From Spirochaetales bacterium (GTDB lineage Bacteria; Spirochaetota; Spirochaetia; Treponematales; Treponemataceae), in contig JAUNWH010000006.1 in assembly GCA_030540405.1 (NCBI GenBank), positions 20,065 to 84,064 on the forward strand: DNA of 64,000 nucleotides, in the 5' to 3' direction. Shown piece by piece: positions 1 through 9,152 of the stretch (positions within the stretch are counted from its first letter, which is position 1; each line of letters begins with the position of its first letter). The translations under genes and the position numbers were made by a program. The notes below the pieces were generated by a model, which had not been told where the DNA came from, did no database searches, and was given only the letters and a program-made list of their open reading frames with translations.

Positions 1-546
1 AAATCTTTTTTTCTATACGGAAACCACACACACAATATGTGCGACGCGCTTATTCCCACATTTGTTTCTTTTCCAAAAAGCGTCTTTGTAATTGTCCACC
101 CGAACAATATTTCCATGCCGGTGCTTGGAGCAATAACGCCAAGCCTTGGAGCAATTCCTTTGCCGGACGACATTAATTCAACAAAAAATTTTCTGCATTG
201 CATTGAAACAAGAGTCAGGCAAAACTGCGCGGTTGCAATTTACCCGGAAGCACATATCTGGCCGTTCTACACAAAAATCAGGCCGTTCACTTTCCTTTCA
301 TTCCGTTATCCGGTTCAATACGAAGTTCCGTCTTTTTGCTTTACAAATGTCTATACAAAGCGGAAATTTTCTAAAACGCCCAAAATTACAACTTATGTTG
401 ACGGACCTTTTTTTGCAGACAAAAATCTTTCTATAAAAGAGCAGCGTGAAGACCTTAGAAATAAAATTTTTTCAGCAATGACAGAAAGAGCAAAACTGAA
501 CAACGTGGAAGTCATAAAATACATAAAAAAAGAAAGCCAAAAATAA
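1..546 (+). CDS. PlsC-type acyltransferase, 5' end outside the window
   Basis: The reading frame is open from the first base, so the start lies upstream of the window; the first ATG at 37 is probably internal. The visible part encodes a 1-acylglycerol-3-phosphate-type acyltransferase. A His/Asp block (NHTHNMCD) sits at the left edge and the IYPEAHIWP block about 70 residues later matches the glycerolipid acyltransferase EG motif. Such enzymes move an acyl chain to a lysophospholipid or glycolipid at the inner membrane. The spacing in the first block is H-X5-D rather than the usual H-X4-D. Two glycosyltransferase genes, one carrying its own PlsC domain, follow directly, so a role in glycolipid or outer-surface lipid synthesis is inferred. 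Confidence 0.75.
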   Translation, partial: KSFFLYGNHTHNMCDALIPTFVSFPKSVFVIVHPNNISMPVLGAITPSLGAIPLPDDINSTKNFLHCIETRVRQNCAVAIYPEAHIWPFYTKIRPFTFLSFRYPVQYEVPSFCFTNVYTKRKFSKTPKITTYVDGPFFADKNLSIKEQREDLRNKIFSAMTERAKLNNVEVIKYIKKESQK

Positions 547-594
547 ATGCAACTTTAGAAGGAATTTTGTATCCTATTATAGTAAGGATAAAAA

Positions 595-1431
595 ATGATT
601 AATATTCTTTTCTGCGGAAACAGCAAAGTTTTTGACGGCATACTCACCTGCTCTCTTTCTATTTTAAAGCGCACAGAAAAAAAAGAACCATTTAAATTTT
701 TTGTCTACACAATGGACTTGCAGGATTTGAATGAAAACTACAAGCCTATTTCTTCCGCGCAAATTTCATTTCTTGAAAATGTAATAAAAGAATACAACGC
801 AGAAAATTCAATAGAAAAAATCGATGTAACAGATTTATACAACAAAGAATTCCGCGGCTGCCCGAACGAGCAATGCTATTGCTCTCCTTACACTTTGCTT
901 CGCCTTTTTGCAGATTTAGTTCCCGGAATGCCTTCAAAGTTTCTTTATCTTGATGCGGACATTCTTGCAAACCGGGATATAACTTTGCTTTACAATATCG
1001 ATGTTTCAAATGTTGAATATGCAGCGGCGAATGACCACTACGGAAAATATTTAATAAATCCGCGCTATATAAACGCTGGAGTTCTTCTATTTAATATGGA
1101 GCTTTGCAGAGAAACTGAAATCTTCAAAAAATCCCGCGAGTTGATAAAGACAAAAAAACTTATCTTTGCAGATCAAAGCGCGCTTATAAGAAGCACAACA
1201 AAAAAGAAACTTATAGCACAAAAATTCAATGACCAGAAATTTCTGCACAAATGGACAGTGCTCCGTCATTTTTCACAGCGGCTTTTTTATTTTCCGTTTC
1301 CGCACATTGCAAATATAAAGCAGTGGGACGTAACCAATGTTCATAAAGTTTTCAAGTATTTTCAATTTGATGATATATTATTTGAATACATTTACTTAAA
1401 AGAAAAATTTAAGAGAGAATTCCATGAATAA
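595..1431 (+). CDS. GT8 family glycosyltransferase
   Basis: 278 aa. The YLDADIL segment in the middle is the DXD metal and nucleotide-sugar binding motif of glycosyltransferase family 8, the family of LPS galactosyl- and glucosyltransferases and glycogenin-like enzymes. The segment ending NAGVLLFNMELC is the usual second GT8 signature. It is soluble, with no signal peptide. A purine-rich stretch (AAGGATAAAA) precedes the ATG. The stop overlaps the start of the next gene by 8 bp, so the two are co-translated. The sugar and acceptor cannot be read from sequence; the acyltransferase neighbours suggest a lipid-linked acceptor. Confidence 0.85.
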   Translation: MINILFCGNSKVFDGILTCSLSILKRTEKKEPFKFFVYTMDLQDLNENYKPISSAQISFLENVIKEYNAENSIEKIDVTDLYNKEFRGCPNEQCYCSPYTLLRLFADLVPGMPSKFLYLDADILANRDITLLYNIDVSNVEYAAANDHYGKYLINPRYINAGVLLFNMELCRETEIFKKSRELIKTKKLIFADQSALIRSTTKKKLIAQKFNDQKFLHKWTVLRHFSQRLFYFPFPHIANIKQWDVTNVHKVFKYFQFDDILFEYIYLKEKFKREFHE

Positions 1432-3235
1432 AAACAAAACAATTCCTGTATTTTTTGCCTGCGATGAAAATTTTGTAAAGTTCACGGCAGTTACTATAAA
1501 TTCACTGATTGCAAACGCATCAAAAGAATTTTTTTATGACATTCACATTCTATGCACAAAAATCAGCAAAGATAAAAAGCAAAAAGTAATAAAACTTGCA
1601 AACGAAAATTTTAAAGTTCATTTTGATGACGTTACAAATTATTTAAAGTCAATCAGCTACAGGCTTCCAATCCGCGACTATTATTCAAAGACAACATATT
1701 ACAGGCTTTTTATTTCAGAAATGTTCCCGGAGATAGACAAGGCTCTTTATCTTGACAGCGACATGATTGTGCTTGGCGATGTTTCTGAACTTTACAACCA
1801 GGACATTGGAGAAAACTACGTTGGAGCTTGCAATGAGCAGGCAATGGTTCAAACTGATGTCTACGGAACTTATGTTGAAAAGTGCATCGGACTTGACCGC
1901 AACAAATATTTCAATGCGGGAATGCTCCTTATAAATTGCGCGCAGTTCAGAAAACAAAAAATCCTCGATCAGTTTATAAGGCTTCTGCACGAATATTCTT
2001 TTGTTGTAACGCAAGATGAAGACTATCTGAATTTTATTTGCAAGGACAAAGTTTTTTGGATTGAAAATTCTTGGAATGTTGAAACTTACGGAAAAATAAA
2101 ATATTCAGAAGCAACAGCAAAAATAATTCACTATCTTATGGTCGGAAAACCTTGGCATTTTAAAGATGTTCCGTTTGCAGAAATTTTCTGGAACTACGCA
2201 AAGCAAACTCCATTCTATGAAGAAATAAATTCAGTGCTTAAAAACTACACGGACGGGCAGCGCAAGAACGACTACGAATCTGTTGACCGGCTTGCAAAAC
2301 TTGCGGAATCAGAAACAAACCGTCCGGACAATTTTTTAAAGCGAAGAATGATTCTTGAACAAAAATCAAGAGAAGAAAAAATTCAAGAAAAAAATTCTGC
2401 AATTCCAAAATCGCAAGACCGTTTAAGAATTCTTGCAAAAATCGCAGAATACGAAAAGCAAGGAAGATTCGCAGAAGACGTTGAAGACGATCCGCCATCA
2501 CGACAAATTCAGCCGGGAGAAGTTGACTACCAGCAGAAAAAAATTTCCAGCAAAATAAAATCATACTTTGCATTCAATGCCGCAAGAAAATTCTTAAACA
2601 AAATGCTAAAGACAAAGCAAATTATAATCAAAGGAATTGAAGGAAAAGAAAATATTGAGCTGCTGAACGGAGGCACAATAATTACGTGCAACCATTTTAA
2701 TCCGCTGGACAGTTTTGCAATTCAATATGTCTACGATGAAATCAAAAAGCAAAAAAGAAACGGAAAATTTTTCAGAATTATAAAAGAAGGAAACTACACA
2801 AGTTTTCCCGGATTCTATGGAAAATTAATGCGCAGCTGCAACACGCTTCCTTTAAGTTCAAACTGCAAAACAATGAACGAATTTCTTTTGGCTGTAAAAA
2901 ATCTTTTGTCCGCCGGAAACTACATTTTGATTTACCCGGAGCAGAGCCTTTGGTGGAACTACAGAAAACCAAAGCCGTTGCGCAAAGGAGCATACACGCT
3001 TGCAGTAAAAAACAACGCCGCGGTTCTTCCAGTTTTCATAACGATGCAGGACAGCGATATTGTTGACAGCGACGGATTTTTTGTGCAGGAATATACAATT
3101 CATATTTGCAAGCCGATTTTTCCAAACCCTGAAATTTCAAGAAACGAAAACATTGAATTTATGATGAATGAAAATTATTCCGCCTGGAAAAAAGTTTACG
3201 AGGAGACGTATAAAATCCCGTTAAGATATGAATAA
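1424..3235 (+). CDS. GT8 glycosyltransferase fused to PlsC acyltransferase
   Basis: 603 aa. Residues about 5-280 are a second GT8 domain with the DXD motif in ALYLDSDMIV and the NAGMLLIN signature. A charged, Lys/Glu-rich linker covers roughly 280-370. Residues about 380-600 are an acyltransferase domain with NHFNPLDSF (H-X4-D) and IYPEQSLWW. One chain could therefore both glycosylate and acylate an envelope lipid. The start overlaps the preceding GT8 gene by 8 bp and its end overlaps the next gene by 8 bp, which indicates one operon. Both catalytic motifs look intact. The fusion is seen directly; the pathway is inferred. Confidence 0.85.
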   Translation: MNKNKTIPVFFACDENFVKFTAVTINSLIANASKEFFYDIHILCTKISKDKKQKVIKLANENFKVHFDDVTNYLKSISYRLPIRDYYSKTTYYRLFISEMFPEIDKALYLDSDMIVLGDVSELYNQDIGENYVGACNEQAMVQTDVYGTYVEKCIGLDRNKYFNAGMLLINCAQFRKQKILDQFIRLLHEYSFVVTQDEDYLNFICKDKVFWIENSWNVETYGKIKYSEATAKIIHYLMVGKPWHFKDVPFAEIFWNYAKQTPFYEEINSVLKNYTDGQRKNDYESVDRLAKLAESETNRPDNFLKRRMILEQKSREEKIQEKNSAIPKSQDRLRILAKIAEYEKQGRFAEDVEDDPPSRQIQPGEVDYQQKKISSKIKSYFAFNAARKFLNKMLKTKQIIIKGIEGKENIELLNGGTIITCNHFNPLDSFAIQYVYDEIKKQKRNGKFFRIIKEGNYTSFPGFYGKLMRSCNTLPLSSNCKTMNEFLLAVKNLLSAGNYILIYPEQSLWWNYRKPKPLRKGAYTLAVKNNAAVLPVFITMQDSDIVDSDGFFVQEYTIHICKPIFPNPEISRNENIEFMMNENYSAWKKVYEETYKIPLRYE

Positions 3236-4073
3236 AATTCTAAAAATATTATTGAAGAAAAAATTTATTGCAGTTCTTCTTGCGATATTTTCAGTTGGAT
3301 TTTTTACAGCGCAGGAACTTTCAGAAAATGCAAAAATTCTCATTGATGATTTTTTTAATTTGAGAATGAATCTTTCTGTATATGATAAAAACGACACGGA
3401 CTCAATTATTTTTGCAATAGAAAATTTTCCAAAAGAGAATGAAGGGAAAATTTCTTTATGCAATGAGCAGGAAAAAATCATTCTTGAAAATTTTTTTGTA
3501 ATGGAAAAATACAATTATCTTTATGAAAAACCGGGACAAGCTAAAATCCAGCATGAATTACTTGGAAAGCAGCTTGAAAAAATTGAGCAGTTTATAAGAG
3601 AAAACAACGGCATTTTTTTAAATGAATATTTTTACTGCACGCAGGCAGACGTAACTTCATGTTACATGGGCTATTCAATTGGCGATGTTTTAAAATACGG
3701 AGCGAGCGTCAAACCGTTGTACGAAAAAGCATTGGAAGCAAATCCTAATTTTTCTTATGCGCTCACAAACATAGGACAATGGTATTACTTTGCTCCAAAA
3801 ATCGCAGGCGGCTCAAAGAAAAAAACTCTTGCGTATTTTGAAAAAGCGCAAGCAAAAGCTTCAACTTCTGCGCAAAAATATTTTGCCGATATTTTTTTAT
3901 CACAGCTTTTATTTGAAAACAAGCAGTTTGAAAAATGCAAGAAACTTTTAGATGAAGCACAATCATTTTGCCCTCAAAGCAATTATATAAAAAAAATCCG
4001 CAGAGCAAATGAAGATGGGCTTTCGCTTTATGAATACAACAAGAAAAAATCTCCGCTGAATGAGAAAAACTAA
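3228..4073 (+). CDS. Exported TPR-like protein
   Basis: 281 aa. The N-terminus has Lys-rich residues followed by a hydrophobic core (AVLLAIFSVGFF) and TAQ, a signal peptide that would target the periplasm. Residues about 150-260 contain helical repeats of tetratricopeptide type, for example the stretch around YEKALEANPNFSYAL and a later AYFEKAQAKA. No catalytic motif is visible. It overlaps the GT8-PlsC fusion by 8 bp and is the last gene of that operon. A scaffold role for envelope assembly is possible but not shown. Confidence 0.7.
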   Translation: MNKILKILLKKKFIAVLLAIFSVGFFTAQELSENAKILIDDFFNLRMNLSVYDKNDTDSIIFAIENFPKENEGKISLCNEQEKIILENFFVMEKYNYLYEKPGQAKIQHELLGKQLEKIEQFIRENNGIFLNEYFYCTQADVTSCYMGYSIGDVLKYGASVKPLYEKALEANPNFSYALTNIGQWYYFAPKIAGGSKKKTLAYFEKAQAKASTSAQKYFADIFLSQLLFENKQFEKCKKLLDEAQSFCPQSNYIKKIRRANEDGLSLYEYNKKKSPLNEKN

Positions 4074-4239
4074 ATTCAGTTAGTTTTACATTACTTCCCT
4101 ATTTCGATTTTTTCCAGTAGACTATGCTTTCTTGCCATCAACCAGATGAGCAGGAAAGAATTTCGTATGAAGTTCTAATTCTACTTTTTTAATGAACAGA
4201 TTTTTTTACCTAATAAAAGCCTGTTCAAAGGATATTGAA

Positions 4240-5289
4240 ATGAAGAAATTCAATGTCGCTATTTTTAGCATGGCCGCTTTTGTCCTTTCAATTTTTTCTT
4301 CCTGCTCAAAAGAAAAAAAAGAAACTTTCAACCTGTACAACTGGAGCTATTACACGCCTGATTCAGTTCTTGAAAAATTCGCGAAAGAATACAACTGCAA
4401 AGTAAAAGTTGACTATTTTGATTCAAATGAAATGATGTATGCAAAGCTCCGCGCCGGCGCAAAAGGCTACGACCTGACAATTCCATCTCAAGACTACACT
4501 TCAATTATGATAAAACAGGGAATGGTTCAGAAAATCGATCACTCGCAGTTCCCGAATTCAAAATATATAAATCCTGAAGCACTTGAAAAAGCAAGCGGAT
4601 ATGATCCAGACATGACTTGGAGCGTTCCATATTGCCTCGCAGCTTCTGGAATTTCTGTAAACAAAACAAAAGTAAAAGACTATGAAAAGTCATTCGATAT
4701 TTTTTCACGCACAGATTTAGCCGGACACATGACAATGATGGACGACATGAGAGTTACAATGGGAAGCGCGTTAAAGCACCTTGGCTACTCGCTGAACACA
4801 ACAGACGACAAAGAGCTTCGTGAAGCTGCAGATTTAATTATAAACAAGTGGCGCCCAAATCTTATAAAGTTTGATGCGGAAGGCTACGGAAAATCATTTG
4901 CTTCAGGAGACTTTTGGGTTTGCGACGGCTATGCGGAAATCGTATTTGCTGAAGTTCCAGAAGACAAGCACGATGAAGTAATTGATTTCTTTGTTCCTGA
5001 ATGCGGCTCTGCTGCATACCTTGATTCAATGGTAATTTTAAAAGACGCCAAGCACTATGATCTTGCAATGAAATTTATTGACTTCAGCCACCGCCCGGAA
5101 ATCTACGCGGAATTCTGCGACGCTCTGAAATTTCCTGCTTACATAAACAAGGAAGCTGCAAAGTACACAAAGAAAAAACCAATGTATCCAGTTGAAACAC
5201 TTGAAAAAGTTGAACTCAAAATGGACGTAGGCGAAGCCCTTTCAAAATACGATGCGCTCTGGCAGGAAATAAGATTTTCCGCAGAATAA
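4240..5289 (+). CDS. potD: Polyamine ABC-transporter binding lipoprotein (PotD family)
   Basis: 349 aa from the ATG at 4240, chosen because AAAGGATATTGAA lies just upstream and the signal peptide begins there; an upstream in-frame ATG at 4192 would bury it. The signal peptide ends in a spirochete lipobox (IFSSC), so the protein is lipid-anchored. The mature part opens with NLYNWSYYTPDSVLEKF, the usual start of PotD/PotF spermidine-putrescine binding proteins, and DLTIPSQDY is a typical ligand-lobe segment. No potABC genes are adjacent, so the permease must be elsewhere. Substrate within the polyamine/opine class is not certain. Confidence 0.85.
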   Translation: MKKFNVAIFSMAAFVLSIFSSCSKEKKETFNLYNWSYYTPDSVLEKFAKEYNCKVKVDYFDSNEMMYAKLRAGAKGYDLTIPSQDYTSIMIKQGMVQKIDHSQFPNSKYINPEALEKASGYDPDMTWSVPYCLAASGISVNKTKVKDYEKSFDIFSRTDLAGHMTMMDDMRVTMGSALKHLGYSLNTTDDKELREAADLIINKWRPNLIKFDAEGYGKSFASGDFWVCDGYAEIVFAEVPEDKHDEVIDFFVPECGSAAYLDSMVILKDAKHYDLAMKFIDFSHRPEIYAEFCDALKFPAYINKEAAKYTKKKPMYPVETLEKVELKMDVGEALSKYDALWQEIRFSAE

Positions 5290-5360
5290 AAAATATTTTT
5301 TATGTCATTTTCATGCTTGACCTAAAAATCCTAAATGTGTATTTCAACCATTTAAGTGTC

Positions 5361-5384
5361 ATTCCCGTGCATCGACACGGGAAT
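5361..5384. repeat. Palindromic intergenic repeat (ATTCCCGTG family)
   Basis: A near-perfect inverted repeat, ATTCCCGTG then six bases then CACGGGAAT, lies between potD and pstS. The same stem recurs at 11437, 13619 and 14764, in slightly altered form at 13540 and 14665, and with other stem sequences nearby. It is a REP-like element and might form a hairpin in RNA. Confidence 0.8.
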
Positions 5385-5457
5385 CTGTTGCAAACTTACC
5401 GTGTTAACACAAAAAGTTAATGCGGCAATTAAAAATAAAATTCACTTCTATTAAAAA

Positions 5458-5485
5458 TTAACACAATTCTAACAATTCAATAACC
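5458..5485 (+). promoter_or_regulatory. Candidate Pho box upstream of pstS
   Basis: Three direct hexamers, TTAACA (5458), CTAACA (5469) and ATAACC (5480), recur at exactly 11 bp. This is the arrangement bound by PhoB/PhoP response regulators. It lies 66 bp before the pstS ATG, and a phoB-phoR pair with the same repeats upstream is present at 17047-19166. Confidence 0.65.
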
Positions 5486-5550
5486 TTCAAAAAACACAGC
5501 CGCTTTAGATTTTTCATCGTAAAACAAAAAACCGAACGGAGGTTTGAACT

Positions 5551-6429
5551 ATGAAAAAGACTATGTATGCTGTGGTCAGCGCAATCGCATTGGCAGTTTT
5601 AGGCGGAACATTATTTGCCGCTCCTAAAAAAGACAAAAACTTCGGAAAGAAAAGTGTTGTACTTATAAGCCGCGAAGAAGGAAGCGGAACAAGAGGAGCA
5701 TTTGTTGAGCTTTTCGGAATTGAAATGAAAAACGCAGAAGGCAAAAAAGTTGACTTCACTTCTGAGGAAGCTGACATAACAAACAGCACAGAAGTAATGC
5801 TCACTTCAGTTGCAGGAAACAAATACGCAATCGGTTATGTTTCTCTCGGCTCGCTGAACAAAACTGTAAAGCCGCTTAAAATTGAAGGCGTGTCTCCAAG
5901 CGTTTCAACTATCAAAAACGGAACTTATAAAATTTCCCGCCCGTTCAATATCATAACAAAAGAAACTGGACTTTCAGAAAACGCTTCTGATTTTATCCGC
6001 TTCATTCTTTCAAGCGACGGACAGGCAATTGTTGAAGCTAATGGCTACATCAGCGCAGTGCAAAATCCAGCGTATATTGCAACTGGCAAAAAAGGAAAAA
6101 TCACAGTAGCAGGTTCTTCAAGCGTAACTCCTGTAATGGAAAAACTTGCTGAAGCATACGAAAAACTGAATCCAGAAATCAAAATTGAAGTCCAGATGTC
6201 AGACAGTACAACCGGCGTAAACAGCGCGCTCAACGGTGTCTGCGAAATCGGAATGGCAAGCCGCGAATTAAAAGACAGCGAAAAGGCAAAAGGCGCGCTT
6301 GAAACAAAAATTGCAATCGACGGAATCGCGGTAATTATCAACAAGGAAAACCCAACAGAAAGCGCATCGATTCAGTCAGTCAAAGATTTGTACATCGGAA
6401 CAATTTCAAAATGGGGCGATGTAAAATAA
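5551..6429 (+). CDS. pstS: Phosphate ABC transporter, periplasmic phosphate-binding protein
   Basis: 292 aa. A signal peptide (hydrophobic VVSAIALAVLGG, cleavage after LFAA) sends it to the periplasm. The mature protein repeats the PstS signature twice: ISREEGSGTRGAF near the start and ITVAGSSSVTPVMEKL near residue 190, followed by MSDSTTGVNSALNG. These Ser/Thr/Arg-rich loops bind phosphate. The order of the two lobes differs from the E. coli protein, as in many two-lobe PstS relatives. A strong ribosome site (CGGAGG) precedes the ATG. It heads the pst operon and has Pho-box repeats upstream. Confidence 0.92.
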   Translation: MKKTMYAVVSAIALAVLGGTLFAAPKKDKNFGKKSVVLISREEGSGTRGAFVELFGIEMKNAEGKKVDFTSEEADITNSTEVMLTSVAGNKYAIGYVSLGSLNKTVKPLKIEGVSPSVSTIKNGTYKISRPFNIITKETGLSENASDFIRFILSSDGQAIVEANGYISAVQNPAYIATGKKGKITVAGSSSVTPVMEKLAEAYEKLNPEIKIEVQMSDSTTGVNSALNGVCEIGMASRELKDSEKAKGALETKIAIDGIAVIINKENPTESASIQSVKDLYIGTISKWGDVK

Positions 6430-6512
6430 CCCTTATGGCTTAAACAAAAAATTGCAGTGCAAATCCAGTTCGGACAAGCGCTGCAATTCAACTCTTTTAA
6501 AAGCAGTAAAAT

Positions 6513-7364
6513 ATGAAAAACAAATATATAGAACAGACAATGCGATTCGTTTTTCTTGCGGCGGCTTGCGTTTCAATTGCGGCCACAATCACAATCTGCA
6601 TTTTTCTGTTTGCAAACGGCGTTCCTGCCATGCTTAAAATCGGACTGAAGAATTTCATCTTTGGTTTAAAGTGGAAACCTTCCATTGACCTCTACGGAAT
6701 TTTCCCGATGATTGTAGGCTCGATTACGGTAACGCTTGGCGCATTGATTTTGGGAGTTCCGCTCGGACTTTTTACAGCGGTTTTTCTTGCACGCTACTGT
6801 CCAAAGCAGATCTACAATTTTTTTGAAAGCGGCGTAAAACTTCTAGCGGGAATTCCTTCCGTTGTCTACGGTTTCTTCGGACTTACAGTCATAGTTCCTG
6901 CAATCAGAAATACATTCGGCGGAAACGGAACTTCAATTCTTGCCGCTTCGATAGTCCTTGCGATAATGATTCTTCCAACAATAATAAGCGTAAGCGAATC
7001 TTCAATACGAGCAGTGCCTTCACTTTACTTTGAAGGCTCTCTTGCATTAGGGGCTTGCAAAGAACGCAGCATTTTTCTTGTTGAGCTTAAGGCGGCAAAA
7101 AGCGGAATTATGGCTGGAATAATTCTTGGAGTTGGACGTGCTGTTGGAGAAACAATGGCAGTTATCATGGTCGCAGGAAACCAGGCGATTCTTCCACGAA
7201 GCCTTGTAAAAGGAATCAGAACGCTCACAGCAAATATTGTTCTTGAAATGGGATACGCCGCAGACTTGCACAGAGATGCTCTCATTGCAACTTCTGTAAT
7301 TCTGTTTATTTTCATTTTGATTATCAACTTGTGCTTTTCACTCTTAAAAGAAAAAAAGGAGTAG
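6513..7364 (+). CDS. pstC: Phosphate ABC transporter permease PstC
   Basis: 283 aa integral membrane protein with about six transmembrane helices. Residues around GIPSVVYGFFGL and the later LGACKERSIF and GRAVGETMAV segments are hallmarks of PstC/PstA permeases; the second is the EAA-type loop that docks onto PstB. It pairs with PstA to form the channel for phosphate taken from PstS. The start ATG is 83 bp after pstS. A structured insertion separates it from pstA. Confidence 0.92.
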   Translation: MKNKYIEQTMRFVFLAAACVSIAATITICIFLFANGVPAMLKIGLKNFIFGLKWKPSIDLYGIFPMIVGSITVTLGALILGVPLGLFTAVFLARYCPKQIYNFFESGVKLLAGIPSVVYGFFGLTVIVPAIRNTFGGNGTSILAASIVLAIMILPTIISVSESSIRAVPSLYFEGSLALGACKERSIFLVELKAAKSGIMAGIILGVGRAVGETMAVIMVAGNQAILPRSLVKGIRTLTANIVLEMGYAADLHRDALIATSVILFIFILIINLCFSLLKEKKE

Positions 7365-7530
7365 CAGATGAAAACTACCAAAAATGTCGTCAGTTTTCAT
7401 CTTTTAAAGTTTGCGTTGCAAACTTTTTTATCAACTGCAATTTCTCACTACGTTGCGAAATTGCATAAAAACTCAAATCGAAAGTTGAAACTTTCTCATT
7501 GATTTTTTATGGGAGTAGCAGATGAAAACT
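7358..7530. repeat. Hairpin-rich insertion flanked by a 19-bp direct repeat
   Basis: The 19 bases GGAGTAGCAGATGAAAACT occur at 7358-7376 and again at 7512-7530, so the ribosome site and first codons of pstA are duplicated around a 135-bp insert. The insert has three hairpins: AAGTTTGC/GCAAACTT near 7406, GCAATTTC/GAAATTGC near 7437-7464, and GAAAGTT/AACTTTC near 7481. A 44-codon frame starts at the first copy (7368-7502) and mimics the pstA start. It looks like a small mobile element with target duplication that may tune pstA expression. Confidence 0.65.
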
Positions 7531-8358
7531 TCGCAAACATTTCAGTCAAAAGTTCTAAAGTCATTTGTGCTTGGAGCCGGAATTTTTACAATTGCAATTT
7601 CATGCGGAATCGTAATCTACATTCTTGCAAGAGGAATTCCAAATCTGAACCTGTCGCTTTTCAGCATAAAGTACACAAGCGAAAACAGCTCGCTTTTTCC
7701 GGCATTGATAAATACTCTTTCAGCAACAGCGATAACGCTCGCAATAGCAGTACCAATTGGAATCGGAGCTGCAATCTATTTAAGTGAATACGCATACCGC
7801 GGAAGCAAAATTGTAAAGGCAATCAGGCTTGCAACAGAAACATTGTCTGGCATTCCTTCAATCGTGTACGGACTTTTCGGATTTTTGTTTTTCGTAACTT
7901 TTCTGCACTGGGGATTTTCTCTGCTTGCCGGATGCTGCACGCTTGCAATTATGATTCTCCCGGTAATCGTGCGCACAACAGAAGAAGCGTTGCTTTCTGT
8001 AAACGACAGCTACCGTGAAGGAAGCTTTGGACTTGGAGCAGGAAAGCTACGGACAGTATTCTGCATCGTTCTGCCTTCCGCAGTTCCAGGAATAATTGCG
8101 GGAATTGTCTTGGGCACAGGACGCATCGTTGGAGAAACAGCAGCTTTAATTTACACAGCAGGAACAGTCGCACGGATTGCAGGCGGAATGCAAAGCGGAA
8201 GAACTCTCGCAGTCCACTTGTATGCGCTTTGGAGCGAAGGGCTTGCAACAGGCCAGTCTTACGCAACAGCAGTAATTCTTCTTGCCATAGTTTTAATACT
8301 GAACTGGCTAAGTTCTCTTCTTGAAAAAATAATCACAAGGAAAAACAAAAATGACTAA
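7522..8358 (+). CDS. pstA: Phosphate ABC transporter permease PstA
   Basis: 278 aa membrane protein with six predicted helices. It has the same family marks as Pst[16 protein letters not shown], the cytoplasmic docking loop around [10 protein letters not shown], and [15 protein letters not shown]. It forms the heterodimeric channel with PstC. The start ATG at 7522 follows GGGAGTAGCAG, the downstream copy of a duplicated leader. Its stop overlaps pstB by 8 bp, so permease and ATPase are co-translated. Confidence 0.92.
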   Translation: MKTSQTFQSKVLKSFVLGAGIFTIAISCGIVIYILARGIPNLNLSLFSIKYTSENSSLFPALINTLSATAITLAIAVPIGIGAAIYLSEYAYRGSKIVKAIRLATETLSGIPSIVYGLFGFLFFVTFLHWGFSLLAGCCTLAIMILPVIVRTTEEALLSVNDSYREGSFGLGAGKLRTVFCIVLPSAVPGIIAGIVLGTGRIVGETAALIYTAGTVARIAGGMQSGRTLAVHLYALWSEGLATGQSYATAVILLAIVLILNWLSSLLEKIITRKNKND

Positions 8359-9106
8359 AACCAAAATATCAGTCCAAGACTTAAATTTATTCTACGGAAA
8401 TTTTCAGGCACTTTATAACGTGAACCTTGAAATTCCTGCGAACATGGTTACAGCATTCATCGGACCAAGCGGCTGCGGAAAATCAACTCTGCTCAAAACT
8501 TTCAACAGAATGAACGACCTCGTTGTTGGCTGCAGAACAGAAGGCAAAGTTTTAATAGACGATGAAAATATTTTTGAAAACATAGACGTAAACCTGCTCA
8601 GAAAAAAAGTCGGAATGGTATTCCAAAAGCCTAATCCGTTTCCAATGAGCATTTACGACAACATCGCTTACGGTCCGCGCACACACGGAATAAAACGCAA
8701 AAGCGACTTGGACAACATTGTTGAAAAAGCCCTTGCAGATGCGGCAATCTGGGACGAAGTAAAAGACAGGCTGAACAAAAGCGCGCTAGGACTTTCCGGC
8801 GGACAGCAGCAGCGTCTTTGCATTGCCCGTGCGCTTGCAATAGAACCAGAAGTGCTTTTGATGGATGAGCCAACAAGCGCACTAGATCCAATCAGCACAA
8901 GCAAAATAGAAGACACAATCGCCGAGTTAAAAAGCAAATACACAATTGTAATTGTAACCCACAATATGCAGCAGGCAACCCGCGTAAGCGACTTAACGGC
9001 ATTCTTCCTGCTTGGAAAAGTGATTGAATACGGACAGACAGAGCAGATATTCAGCTCACCAAAAAACAAAAAAACGGAAGACTATATCACGGGAAGATTC
9101 GGCTGA
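8351..9106 (+). CDS. pstB: Phosphate ABC transporter ATPase PstB
   Basis: 251 aa, the usual PstB length. Walker A is GPSGCGKST near residue 35, the ABC signature LSGGQQQRL near 145, Walker [13 protein letters not shown] near 165, and the switch histidine in VIVTHNMQQ. It energises phosphate import through PstC-PstA. Its start overlaps pstA by 8 bp. All motifs are intact. Confidence 0.95.
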   Translation: MTKTKISVQDLNLFYGNFQALYNVNLEIPANMVTAFIGPSGCGKSTLLKTFNRMNDLVVGCRTEGKVLIDDENIFENIDVNLLRKKVGMVFQKPNPFPMSIYDNIAYGPRTHGIKRKSDLDNIVEKALADAAIWDEVKDRLNKSALGLSGGQQQRLCIARALAIEPEVLLMDEPTSALDPISTSKIEDTIAELKSKYTIVIVTHNMQQATRVSDLTAFFLLGKVIEYGQTEQIFSSPKNKKTEDYITGRFG

Positions 9107-9152
9107 TATTTTTTCAGAACAGAAAAGCAGAAATTTCTACAAGAGGAAAAAG

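Noticed and set aside
7368..7502. 44-codon frame between pstC and pstA
   Set aside because: It begins in the duplicated pstA leader and reads through three hairpins; judged a by-product of the insertion, not a gene.
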